Shown: positions 6,271 through 13,496 of the stretch, piece after piece
Layout of the letters: each line of letters begins with the position of its first letter
Position numbering within the stretch: position 1 is the first letter of the stretch
From: Nitrososphaerota archaeon
GTDB lineage: Archaea > Thermoproteota > Nitrososphaeria > Nitrososphaerales > Gagatemarchaeaceae
Direction of reading: 5' to 3'
Length of the DNA stretch: 13,593 nt
Assembly (NCBI GenBank): GCA_005877225.1
Contig: VBPK01000015.1
Span: 1 to 13,593 of the forward strand
Program-made: the position numbers and the translations under genes
The notes under the pieces: model-generated
Databases searched by the model: none
Seen by the model: the letters and a program-made list of their open reading frames with translations, nothing else
What the model was told of the DNA's origin: nothing

Positions 6271-6975
6271 GTGCTAGTTCTAGAGAACGTCCGCTCAGGG
6301 TACGGCCAGGTCGAGGTACTGAAGGGAGTGAGTCTTGAAATCAAGAAAGGAGAATACGCCGCCATAATAGGGGCAAACGGCCACGGGAAGACCACAATCC
6401 TCCGGACTGCATCCGGCCTCTTGCGGCCTTCGTCGGGGAGGGTCAAGTTTGACGGTGAAGATATCACAGGGATGCCCCCTTACAAGGTAGCCGAAAAGGG
6501 GCTGATTCACATTCCCGAGGGAGCGAGGCTCTTCCCGCAGATGACTGTTCAGGAAAATCTGGTCGCCGGCGCGTTCGCAAAATCTTCATGGCGCAACAAG
6601 GCCAAAAACCTAGCGCGCGTGTATCAGCTCTTCCCAAACATCGCCGAACGAAAGAACCAGCTCGCGCTAACGCTGAGTGGCGGCGAAAGACAGACGGTCG
6701 CGATCGCCAGGGGCCTCATGGCGGAAAACGTGAAACTCTTGATGATTGACGAGCCTTCGGCCGGTCTCGCCCCCATCTTGATCGACGAAGTCTACGAAAA
6801 AATAGGAGAGATCAGGAAGACGGGCGTCGGAGTGCTGGTCGTCGAACAGAGTCCGAAGAGGATAGCCGACTGCGATTGCATCTATCTAATAGAGAACGGA
6901 GAGGTGAGGATGCAGGGAAGCGCCAAAGAAGTGCTCGAAAGCAAAGAAGTGATGCAGGCTTATCTAGGAAGTTAG
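6271..6975 (+). CDS. livF: ABC importer ATPase, LivF type
   Basis: The 234-residue protein carries all ATPase motifs intact: Walker A GANGHGKT (34-41), Q-loop in LFPQ (87-90), signature LSGGERQ (135-141), and Walker B LLMIDEP (156-162). The H-loop position is glutamine in VVEQS (190-194), as is usual for LivF proteins (VEQN). The element LIHIPEGARLFPQMTV (78-93) is the LivF-specific version of the Q-loop region. It pairs with the LivG-type subunit on the cytoplasmic face. GTG at 6271 is preceded by AGGTGA at 6258-6263 with seven-base spacing, which fixes the start. The intact signature contrasts with the altered one in the partner. Confidence 0.92.
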   Translation: MLVLENVRSGYGQVEVLKGVSLEIKKGEYAAIIGANGHGKTTILRTASGLLRPSSGRVKFDGEDITGMPPYKVAEKGLIHIPEGARLFPQMTVQENLVAGAFAKSSWRNKAKNLARVYQLFPNIAERKNQLALTLSGGERQTVAIARGLMAENVKLLMIDEPSAGLAPILIDEVYEKIGEIRKTGVGVLVVEQSPKRIADCDCIYLIENGEVRMQGSAKEVLESKEVMQAYLGS

Positions 6976-6990
6976 GGGGCCCGAATTCCA

Positions 6991-7917
6991 TTGGTTGAGA
7001 CCGCGCTGCTGCTCCCTCCACTTCTGAGCGCCATCATCCTGGGCTCTCTATACGCGCTGATGGCTATGGGCCTGACCCTCATCTACTCCACCATAAGAAT
7101 ACTGAACTTCGCGCACGGCGCATTCTTCATGGCTGGCGCCTACATAGTCTGGTGGCTCAATACCCCCGAGAGCGCTACAAGGCTCTTCGGGACTATGATA
7201 CCCGTCTCTGGTCTTCAACTCCCCCTCTTCGTGGCCGTGATTCCGGCGGTCATCATAATCTTCGGGGCAGGAGTCGTCACGCAGAAAGCCCTGATTCTGC
7301 CGCTGATTAGGAAGCCCAACACGCTGATTACGACCCTCGTAGCCACCCTGGCCTTGGCGACAATCCTCGAGAGCGTCGCAACGGTAATCTTCGGAGGAGG
7401 CAGGTTTTCGTACGCGCAGGAGTTGGTAGTAGGAAACGTCCGCTTCGGCGAATTAATCGTCACCTACGTAGAGATAATCCAGTTCGCGGTTGCCATCGGA
7501 GTGCTGGCGGCTCTTTACCTCTTCCTCAAGAAGTCTCGAATAGGGATAGGGATGAGGGCCGTCGCCCAGGACCTCGACGCGGCGAGCCTCTGCGGCATAA
7601 ACACTCAGACAGTCTACCTACTCACATTCGGAATCGGCGCGGCGCTCGCGGCGCTCGCAGGTTTCCTCTTGACCAACACAATATTCCTGTCTCCGTCTGT
7701 CGGAGCGACCCCGCTGACGATAGCTTTCATCGTCGTTGTCTTCGGCGGGATTGGCAGCGTGCCGGGCACAGTAATAGCCTCCTACGTTGTCGCTTTGGTC
7801 CAGCAGTACGTAACCCTCCTCCTGGACCCTTCGTGGGGCCTCTCCTTTGCGTTTATTCTGATGATAGCAGTCCTCATCATCAGACCAAGAGGACTCTTTG
7901 GCTTCAAGGAGACTTAG
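6991..7917 (+). CDS. livH: Branched-chain-amino-acid-type ABC permease, LivH type
   Basis: This 308-residue membrane protein starts at TTG 6991, 15 bases after the livF stop. The N-terminus has the LivH pattern: a hydrophobic helix, YALMAMGLTLIY (21-32), then NFAHGAFFMAGAY (39-51). The coupling loop that contacts the ATPases is SRIGIGMRAVAQDLDAASL, followed by GI. The C-terminal VFGGIGSVPG block and the closing IRPRGLFG are also typical of LivH/LivM permeases. Eight or so membrane segments can be seen. It should form a heterodimer with the LivM-type permease, whose frame begins within its last codons. Confidence 0.92.
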   Translation: MVETALLLPPLLSAIILGSLYALMAMGLTLIYSTIRILNFAHGAFFMAGAYIVWWLNTPESATRLFGTMIPVSGLQLPLFVAVIPAVIIIFGAGVVTQKALILPLIRKPNTLITTLVATLALATILESVATVIFGGGRFSYAQELVVGNVRFGELIVTYVEIIQFAVAIGVLAALYLFLKKSRIGIGMRAVAQDLDAASLCGINTQTVYLLTFGIGAALAALAGFLLTNTIFLSPSVGATPLTIAFIVVVFGGIGSVPGTVIASYVVALVQQYVTLLLDPSWGLSFAFILMIAVLIIRPRGLFGFKET

Positions 7918-8389
7918 GCAGTTGCGTCTGAGGACTATCTTCCTGTTTGTCCTCCCGGTGGCAATCCTCAGTTTGTACCCCCGCGTGGCCGAACAAGGCT
8001 ATCTGACGTACACCCTGATAGTGATTTTGGCCTATTCGATAATCGGATTCTATTACAACGTGCTCCTCGGCAACGTGGGTATCCCGTTCCTCGGCCCGAT
8101 GGTTCCCTACGCTGTCGGAGGGTACACCGCCGGATACCTCTCCCTGAACGGGTACAACCCTCTAATTGGGATCGTCGTGGGCTCTTTCTTCGCCGCTGGG
8201 AGCGGATTTGCCTTCAGCCTCCTTTCCAACAGGGTCCGGGGGCTTTACATGGCGCTCTATTCGCTTGTCTTCACCCTCTTTTTCCACCAGCTGATTGTGC
8301 GGTCTGACATCCCAGCGCTCTTCCACATCTTCGTGGGCGCGATTGGCCAGAACAATATCCCGGACATCACGCTGTGCGGGTTCCGCTAG
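7898..8389 (+). CDS. livM: LivM-type ABC permease, N-terminal part, ending at an in-frame TAG
   Basis: This frame encodes 163 residues equal to the N-terminal half of a LivM permease: NVLLGNVGIPFLG (54-66), the GGYTAGYL helix (74-81), and RVRGLYMALYSLVFT (112-126), which matches the family's RLRGxYFAxxTLAF. It stops at TAG 8387-8389, and the same frame continues straight into the C-terminal half. The segment SDIPALFHIFVGAIGQ lies where LivM normally has a TGGxxG loop, here degenerate. The start is either TTG 7898, overlapping livH by 20 bases, or TTG 7922, which has AAGGAGA nine bases before it and is the better-supported start. The stop may be a sequencing error, a nonsense mutation, or a true split gene; with the next entry the length (about 345) is right for a whole LivM. 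Confidence 0.8.
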   Translation: MASRRLRQLRLRTIFLFVLPVAILSLYPRVAEQGYLTYTLIVILAYSIIGFYYNVLLGNVGIPFLGPMVPYAVGGYTAGYLSLNGYNPLIGIVVGSFFAAGSGFAFSLLSNRVRGLYMALYSLVFTLFFHQLIVRSDIPALFHIFVGAIGQNNIPDITLCGFR

Positions 8390-8404
8390 AGGCTCGGAGA
8401 CGGG

Positions 8405-8938
8405 GTGGCCTACTACTACCTTGGAATCCTACTCTTCGTCGGTTCGGCCATATTCCTGAAGATTCTGCTCGATTCGAGGTTCGGTGTGGCTTTCAAAGCG
8501 GTGAGGGACGCTGAGGTGTACGCAGCTTCTCTCGGGATTGGCATCTTCAGGGTCAAGGTCATCGCCTTCTTGGTATCTAGCTTCTTCATCGGGCTGTCCG
8601 GCGGCTTCCTCACCATCTTCTACCAGGCGGTCGGACCAGATATCCTGGAGACGAGCAACATGCTTCTGTTCTTCTCCATGGTCGTCTTCGGAGGCCTAGG
8701 TACCTTCTTCGGTCCGGTAGTGGGAGCGTTCATCCTAGTCCCTCTGAACAACTATCTCACCCCCTACGGGGCGTGGAGACTCTTTGCTTGGGGGCTGGCC
8801 ATCCTCTTTGTCGTCCTCGTCGCCCCCGAGGGAGCGGTGGGGAAGGCCGAACGTCTTCTAAGGGGCCGAAACATACGCGGGCTCATAGGTTCAGCTCGAG
8901 CTTGGACCCGTACGGCTTCAGGAACCTCGACTTCCTGA
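8405..8938 (+). CDS. livM: LivM-type ABC permease, C-terminal part
   Basis: This 177-residue frame opens at GTG 8405, in the same frame as the preceding half and five codons past its TAG. It has the LivM C-terminal features: the ATPase-coupling loop SRFGVAFKAVRDAEVYAASL, followed by GI, and the VVFGGLGTFFGPVVG membrane segment, then APEG near the end. If translated separately it would need re-initiation at GTG 8405, where only a weak GGAG lies upstream. If the TAG is an error it is simply the rest of one permease. The last 19 codons or so overlap, on the opposite strand, the end of the chaperonin gene, and the C-terminal tail (WTRTASGTSTS) does not look like family sequence. Confidence 0.78.
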   Translation: MAYYYLGILLFVGSAIFLKILLDSRFGVAFKAVRDAEVYAASLGIGIFRVKVIAFLVSSFFIGLSGGFLTIFYQAVGPDILETSNMLLFFSMVVFGGLGTFFGPVVGAFILVPLNNYLTPYGAWRLFAWGLAILFVVLVAPEGAVGKAERLLRGRNIRGLIGSARAWTRTASGTSTS

Positions 8939-9659
8939 AGGCCTTCACCGTCTCTTCCGGCAGGTCTTTCGCGTCATTGAGGACCCTCGGCCCCTCGGAG
9001 GCGCCTGGCGGAATCTCGCCCGGGATAAGCGTCGCTCCGGCGTAACCCTTGAGCACCCTGTCGACCCTCACAAGCTGGCAGGCGGCCTCACTGGCTATCA
9101 TGAAAGCACTGTCCTTGATTAGCAGGGGCTCGACGACTCCCATCTCGAAGGCGTCGCGGAGGCGCCTGGCAAATACATCGATTCCGGTCCACTTCAGCCC
9201 ACGCGCGTGGGCCGCCTCCATCTCAAGCCTCGCGTCGATCGGGTCTAGCCCAGCGTTCCTGGCGAGAAGCTCGACGAGTCCATCGAGCGCCTCGGCGTAC
9301 GCAATCACCGCCAGCTGAGTCTTGTCATCAAAGGTGAGGGCGAACTTCTTCAACCTGTGGGCCAGCTCCGCCTCGACGGCACCCGCTCCTCCGACGACTC
9401 TCGGCTCCTTTACGAGTGCACGGCAGGCCGCTAGCGCGGCGTCCAGCGCCCTCTCGGACTCACCCAGTCCCGACTCGACCTGCCCTCTGATGAGTATCGT
9501 GACAGACCTTGGGTTGGTGCAGCCGTCTATCACGAACAACTTTTCCTCTTCAGGGAGCGGCTCGCCGCTCTTGACTTCCTTCTCGAGCCTCCTGGTGTCA
9601 AACCGTGGCACCTTCACCTCCTCTGCCCCGTTCCGCGAGCATGGACGCATGGAGCTCAT
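8883..9659 (-). CDS. Divergent thermosome-like chaperonin, C-terminal part (after frameshift)
   Basis: This frame carries the C-terminal apical and equatorial segments of a group II chaperonin: GCTNPRSVTILIRG (46-59 of this frame), a GGAGAVEAEL stretch, NAGLDPID (135-142), EPLLIK (177-182) and RVDRVL (198-203). The first 11 or so residues are out of frame; homology starts near AEEVKV. Key changes are visible. The ERSLHDAL helix holding the Asp needed for ATP hydrolysis reads ERALDAAL, with Ala at that Asp position, and the GGGAVE motif is GAGAVE. Roughly 20 residues normally present between the apical domain and TILIRG are missing. After RVDRVL there is a tail of about 55 residues, including PGEIPPGASEG, instead of a short Gly/Met-rich end. 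It ends at TGA 8883, overlapping the livM-type gene on the other strand. Confidence 0.8.
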   Translation of the reverse strand: MSSMRPCSRNGAEEVKVPRFDTRRLEKEVKSGEPLPEEEKLFVIDGCTNPRSVTILIRGQVESGLGESERALDAALAACRALVKEPRVVGGAGAVEAELAHRLKKFALTFDDKTQLAVIAYAEALDGLVELLARNAGLDPIDARLEMEAAHARGLKWTGIDVFARRLRDAFEMGVVEPLLIKDSAFMIASEAACQLVRVDRVLKGYAGATLIPGEIPPGASEGPRVLNDAKDLPEETVKAFRKSRFLKPYGSKLELNL

Positions 9660-10545
9660 CGCACCCCTTTGACATCACGACGAGGTCGGCCCCGGAGGCG
9701 GTTATCCTGTCGACGTCCTCTCTTACCATCTTCAGCCTAGCCTCTCTCATAGAGCCGATCCTGCCAGGCGCTACCTGCACCTTGACGGGCGTCTCTTCCT
9801 CCCAAAATCTCTTGAATTCAAGCCCGCAGCTGAGCAGAGCAATCCGGGGGTTCTCGATTCTCTTCGGCATTCCCGGATGCCTGAGACCGCTCTGGAAAGC
9901 GATTCCGCGAATCAGCCGGGTCTCGTCACTCGTTTTGCCGATCACCTTCAATACGCAGATGTCCCCGATGTCCAGTTGCGGCTTCCCTCCTCGCATCTCA
10001 GTGATGTGCTGGACGGCGAAGACCGCGAACTCGGCCAGCTTTGCAACCTGATAGCCTAAGAACTTCGTCCCTGCGGCTGTCCGCGCGACCCTCAACATGT
10101 CGTCGTGGTCGCGCCAGTCAACAGGCTTCGAAATCCTCCTCAATATGCTGCGAGTGTGCTTCATCGCCTCGCGGTAACCATGGATTATCACCGCGGGCCT
10201 GACCTTCAGAGCTAGCAGCTTCTTCGAGTTCTTCAGGAGTTCGCCGGCAAGGACAAGCGTGGTAATCACGCCGTCGCCCACAACAATCTGGGAGTACGCC
10301 ATCTCGCGGAGGATCCAGGCGCCCGGATGGACCGCGCCCATCGAGGTGAGTATCGTCTTTCCGTCGCTCGTTATCTCATCTCTCATCGGGAAGGGCTGAA
10401 GGATGAGCTTCACCATCCCCCTTGGACCAAGAGAGGACCTGAAGTTGTCGATGAGCAGCTCCGCCCCGCGGGTGAGCGACGGTTGGGTGTACAGGCGGTC
10501 AGGTTCGTTCCCGAATGGCTTCTCTACTGTACCAAGCCACGGCAA
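9598..10545 (-). CDS. Divergent thermosome-like chaperonin, N-terminal part (before frameshift)
   Basis: This frame holds the N-terminal equatorial, intermediate and apical segments of a group II chaperonin: SSLGPRGM (37-44), EITSDGKTIL (57-66) in place of TNDGATIL, VVGDGVITTLVLAGELL (88-104) in place of GDGTTT, HPGMPKRIEN (223-232) and MSKGCDELHASMLAERG (291-307). Asp61 and Asp91 of the ATP site remain, but the Thr run of GDGTTT is altered. Homology stops near residue 307; the frame then runs on for eight meaningless residues, and the match resumes one base over. Removing one G from the GGGG run near 9629 would join the halves into about 550 residues, normal for a thermosome. TTG 10545 is the start because GGAGGTGA lies nine bases upstream and a TGA closes the frame just before. 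It follows the metalloprotease gene by 49 bases. Confidence 0.82.
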   Translation of the reverse strand: MPWLGTVEKPFGNEPDRLYTQPSLTRGAELLIDNFRSSLGPRGMVKLILQPFPMRDEITSDGKTILTSMGAVHPGAWILREMAYSQIVVGDGVITTLVLAGELLKNSKKLLALKVRPAVIIHGYREAMKHTRSILRRISKPVDWRDHDDMLRVARTAAGTKFLGYQVAKLAEFAVFAVQHITEMRGGKPQLDIGDICVLKVIGKTSDETRLIRGIAFQSGLRHPGMPKRIENPRIALLSCGLEFKRFWEEETPVKVQVAPGRIGSMREARLKMVREDVDRITASGADLVVMSKGCDELHASMLAERGRGGEGATV

Positions 10546-10554
10546 ATGGTTCCT

Positions 10555-10562
10555 TCACCTCC
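10555..10562 (-). promoter_or_regulatory. Shine-Dalgarno sequence of the chaperonin gene
   Basis: GGAGGTGA on the minus strand lies nine bases before the TTG at 10545 and is fully complementary to the usual archaeal 16S rRNA 3' end. It is among the strongest ribosome-binding sites in the window and decides the start of the gene. Confidence 0.65.
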
Positions 10563-10568
10563 TCAGCG

Positions 10569-10576
10569 TATATATC
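10569..10576 (-). promoter_or_regulatory. TATA-like box ahead of the chaperonin gene
   Basis: GATATATA on the minus strand lies 24-31 bases before the TTG at 10545. It would drive a near-leaderless transcript separate from the upstream operon, but that transcript would lack the Shine-Dalgarno site between them. The box may instead be chance sequence in an operon gap. Confidence 0.35.
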
Positions 10577-10594
10577 ACTTGCTGGGTCGCATTG

Positions 10595-11998
10595 TCAACT
10601 TCCGAGGTTCGACCAAAGCTTACGTCTGCGCTGGAGCGCTGCGGCCGTGGCAACCAAAATCAGGAGTATCGCAAGCACGGAAGCGATGACCACGGGCTCG
10701 GGAGTCGGTGGCGGGAGGCTTGACCCATGAGAGCTGGCGCTGCCAAGGTCGATCGAGAAATCTCCGCTTGAACAGCGGCCTCTCGTAACTGCGACGAAGA
10801 CTTGATCGTACCTATCCGGCGAGACCACAATGACCGGCCTCGACAACGTGACCCTGTATGTCTTGGAGCTGTTCGAAAGACGAGTCACGACTGTGGCCTC
10901 GAAGCAGGACCTGTCTTGCGCCCGGAGGTTGACGGAGAGAGCCGCGTTCGAGGTCGGTTCCACCTTGACGTATTCTATGCCGTCCAGGCCCCTGACCTGC
11001 AGCGGGTCCCCGGCCGCGAACCCGTTAACCTCGCCCGTGAACCTCGCTACCGTCTCGTTGGTCCCGGTCCACTTCGCCGTGGCGCCGACCGGCGGAGGCT
11101 CTCGAAGGACGGCGGTCGCCCCGTCCCGGTCGGTGAAGTTGCCCGTGAGGATCGCGGTGGCGAACTCGTTCAGCACCTTCGTGAATGTCTTGTTGTAACC
11201 GAGGGCGCGCAGCTGGCTGACCACCACCCCGTCTGCGGTCGTCTCGCGGTTGGCGTTCGCCATTATCCTCTTTATTATTTCAGGGCCGCCGTAATGGTCG
11301 GAGAGGAAAACGAGGAAGAAGGCGTTGTCGTAGGTCCGCTCGTCGAAGGCTTTCTCGGTCGTCCCGTTGGGCCCGAGCCATGCCGAGATTACCCAGGGGT
11401 CCCATCTGGATTCGTTCCCTGCCACCGTGTATCCCGCCCAGTTCGCAGAACCTTCGGCGAGCCAGCGCCCGAACGGGAGGCTGCCGTTGAACTGGGTGTA
11501 CTGGATTGTGTGGAAGACCTCATGAGCAACCTCCCAGTTAGAGGTCGGGATGCCGCAGTCATTCGGGCATGGAGACCGGTACCTGTACTCAATCTGAAGG
11601 TGCTGCAGGCTCGTCGGCGTCAGGGGACACAGATTGCACAGCAGGAAATTGGTGAAGCCCCCCTTCGCGAGGTCCAGATAGATTGGAATCGGGTTCCTTG
11701 CGGGAGTTGTAAATCCCTCCTCGAGGACAAGCTTCGTGTACGCGGTCTCGGCCATCGTGCTGACATTCCTGGCCCACTCGGGCGTCACGGAGAACCGCCC
11801 CGTGGTGTTATAGAAGACGGCGAAATGCGCAGTGGAGACGCTGTATTGAAAACACTGGTCGAGCCAGTAGTCGCAGTTGTCGGGCTGCGACCCGGAGGGC
11901 GCTCCCTGTGAAACCTGAAGGTTGACCGAGAGGATAAGAAGAATCGATGAAAAGGCCCATCGCTGTCTCTCCGCCCTAGTCTCGAGATCCTTCTTCAC
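10595..11998 (-). CDS. Membrane-anchored extracellular HExxH metalloprotease
   Basis: This 467-residue protein has a charged N-terminus, a signal-type hydrophobic stretch (about 14-27), a long extracytoplasmic region, a Pro-rich linker (428-435), and a C-terminal membrane helix (about 436-454) followed by QRRRK, giving a type I anchor. The zinc site is HEVFH (159-163), with a likely third ligand Glu182 in RWLAEGSANW, a gluzincin arrangement. The pattern resembles the MXAN_6640-like group of putative metalloproteases; that family name is from memory and tentative. Nine Asn-x-Ser/Thr sequons are present, and eight cysteines (42, 49, 121, 124, 144, 148, 365, 409) are placed as close pairs apart from the last two, suggesting disulfides. 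A C-terminal beta-rich domain (about 315-420) may bind substrate or pack on the enzyme. GTG 11998 is 22 bases after the FtsX permease stop, so it is in one operon with it. The substrate is unknown. Confidence 0.82.
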   Translation of the reverse strand: MKKDLETRAERQRWAFSSILLILSVNLQVSQGAPSGSQPDNCDYWLDQCFQYSVSTAHFAVFYNTTGRFSVTPEWARNVSTMAETAYTKLVLEEGFTTPARNPIPIYLDLAKGGFTNFLLCNLCPLTPTSLQHLQIEYRYRSPCPNDCGIPTSNWEVAHEVFHTIQYTQFNGSLPFGRWLAEGSANWAGYTVAGNESRWDPWVISAWLGPNGTTEKAFDERTYDNAFFLVFLSDHYGGPEIIKRIMANANRETTADGVVVSQLRALGYNKTFTKVLNEFATAILTGNFTDRDGATAVLREPPPVGATAKWTGTNETVARFTGEVNGFAAGDPLQVRGLDGIEYVKVEPTSNAALSVNLRAQDRSCFEATVVTRLSNSSKTYRVTLSRPVIVVSPDRYDQVFVAVTRGRCSSGDFSIDLGSASSHGSSLPPPTPEPVVIASVLAILLILVATAAALQRRRKLWSNLGS

Positions 11999-12020
11999 AA
12001 CTCTTGAGAACCCTCGGTCC

Positions 12021-13496
12021 TTACCTCGCTCCCTTCCTTATTGCTTCGTAGGCCTCCATTCGCCCTGAGATTCTGGCGGCGAGCAACGCCCCGATTCCGG
12101 CCGTGACCATCACGATCAGGACGGCCATCGCGACGTAGAGACCCGTCAGGCTCGGGGAGGGCGGCACGTACGGCATCTTGAACGCGAGGATGACTGAGTC
12201 GTAGACGACGGGAGAGTTGAAGGCAATCCAGACGGCGAGTATCGCCATCAAACCCGCGACGCTCGTCGTCAGCGCGCTCTGAGTGGCTACCATCTTCCGG
12301 ACGAACCCCCGCGACCCCCCGAGGCTCCGAATCACCCCGATCTCTCCCCGCATTTCATTCGTGGCGAGGGAAGCCACTGTCGCTACGAGGGCCAGCGAGC
12401 CCACCCATACCAGGACCCCGGAGAGGGAGAATATCGATAACAACCCCGAATACTGTACAGCGGCCGCTTTGGCTATCGAATCGAGGGTGTAGGCCCTGAC
12501 TCCGGAGACACGGGCACTGACCGCCGCCGCTCCGTCTGCCGGGTTCGCCCCATCTTTGAACTTGACGAAGACGGCGCTTATCTGTCCCTCCTGGAAGCTG
12601 AGAGCCTGCATTCCGTACCTGGTTGGGTCGTTTCCGGCCTTCTGCCACTGCAGCATCTTGTTCGCCGTCTCCATCGAGACAAAGATGACGTGGTCCAGGA
12701 ACGTCCCCGTCCTGGGGAGAGTTGCTTGCCTCTGCAGCTGCACCCCGTAATACTGCCCCTGGGCCGGCAGCTGAGAGAATTCAGGGATCTCGCCTCCCGC
12801 GATTGCACCGCTCCCGCCGAGCGACTGGCCGACGTTCGTCGGGAGCCAGCTGTCCAGGACGAAGTTTCCCGTGGTGGCAGCGCCCACTATGTACACAACG
12901 TCTAGCCCGCCGCATCCTCCGGACGGGAAGAAGTAAGTAACGAGCAGTTGGGGCGTTGCCTGTTTCACCCCGGAGATGGATGCAACCTGCTGCGTCACAT
13001 TTCCTTCGAGGTACGGGGGAATCGAGAATGATAGAGTCCCTGAGGCGGCTGCCGAGCTCCCCGTGTAGGTCAACGTATAGAAGGGCTGGGCGGAGAGGGA
13101 GGTCTGACGGGGAACCACCAGCACGTCCGCCCCGAGCTTGTCCTTGGTCGAAGAGATGCTGTAGGCCGCCCCGTTTGTCAGGAGCATCGACGAGAGGAGT
13201 ATCCCCACGAGGACGGCTATCGCAGCACCTGAAGACGCGGTCCTGAGCGCCCTTCTGCGAACTTCCCGCCTGACGAGCGAGTATAGCCTCGGGGACCTCG
13301 GGTCGTGGTCTCGCAAATCGTGCCAGGAGACGATCAGGATCAGATATAGCCCCACTGTGACCGCGAGGACACCCGATCCAACCTGAGCGTACGCTATCAG
13401 GTGGTCCGTCGGGGCAAAAGCGGCGATAAGACCGATTCCTCCGACCAGAGCCACCAACCCTCCCAGTAGTGGTGCGGCTCTGAGGGTCATTTTCAC
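12021..13496 (-). CDS. FtsX/MacB-type ABC transporter permease with extra N-terminal helices
   Basis: This 491-residue protein has two extra membrane helices at its N-terminus (about 9-28 and 38-57), then the usual FtsX layout: a helix (about 86-108), an extracytoplasmic domain opening with KLGADVLVVPRQT (120-132), three C-terminal helices (about 352-376, 405-426, 452-474), and the end motif RMEAYEAIR. The coupling loop is NEMRGEIGVIRSLGGS (380-395), somewhat changed from the common REFGLLRSLGA. The ectodomain matches that of the permease at 839-2116 in several blocks. The GTG start overlaps the TGA of the ATPase gene by four bases, giving tight coupling. An alternative start is ATG 13490. 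As a single permease next to one ATPase it may work as a homodimer in the manner of MacB. The downstream metalloprotease is 22 bases away. Confidence 0.88.
   Translation of the reverse strand: MKMTLRAAPLLGGLVALVGGIGLIAAFAPTDHLIAYAQVGSGVLAVTVGLYLILIVSWHDLRDHDPRSPRLYSLVRREVRRRALRTASSGAAIAVLVGILLSSMLLTNGAAYSISSTKDKLGADVLVVPRQTSLSAQPFYTLTYTGSSAAASGTLSFSIPPYLEGNVTQQVASISGVKQATPQLLVTYFFPSGGCGGLDVVYIVGAATTGNFVLDSWLPTNVGQSLGGSGAIAGGEIPEFSQLPAQGQYYGVQLQRQATLPRTGTFLDHVIFVSMETANKMLQWQKAGNDPTRYGMQALSFQEGQISAVFVKFKDGANPADGAAAVSARVSGVRAYTLDSIAKAAAVQYSGLLSIFSLSGVLVWVGSLALVATVASLATNEMRGEIGVIRSLGGSRGFVRKMVATQSALTTSVAGLMAILAVWIAFNSPVVYDSVILAFKMPYVPPSPSLTGLYVAMAVLIVMVTAGIGALLAARISGRMEAYEAIRKGAR

Noticed and set aside
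8387..8389. TAG read as pyrrolysine in the LivM-type permease
   Set aside because: TAG ends the DUF169, distal FtsX, binding-protein, LivG, LivF and LivH genes in this same window, so it is an ordinary stop here. No pyl genes or PYLIS-like element are seen.
10802..11911. Long plus-strand open frame (369 codons) opposite the metalloprotease
   Set aside because: The product is Arg/Gly/Pro-rich without any domain pattern, while the minus strand has a signal segment, HExxH motif and membrane anchor. It is a GC-driven antisense shadow.
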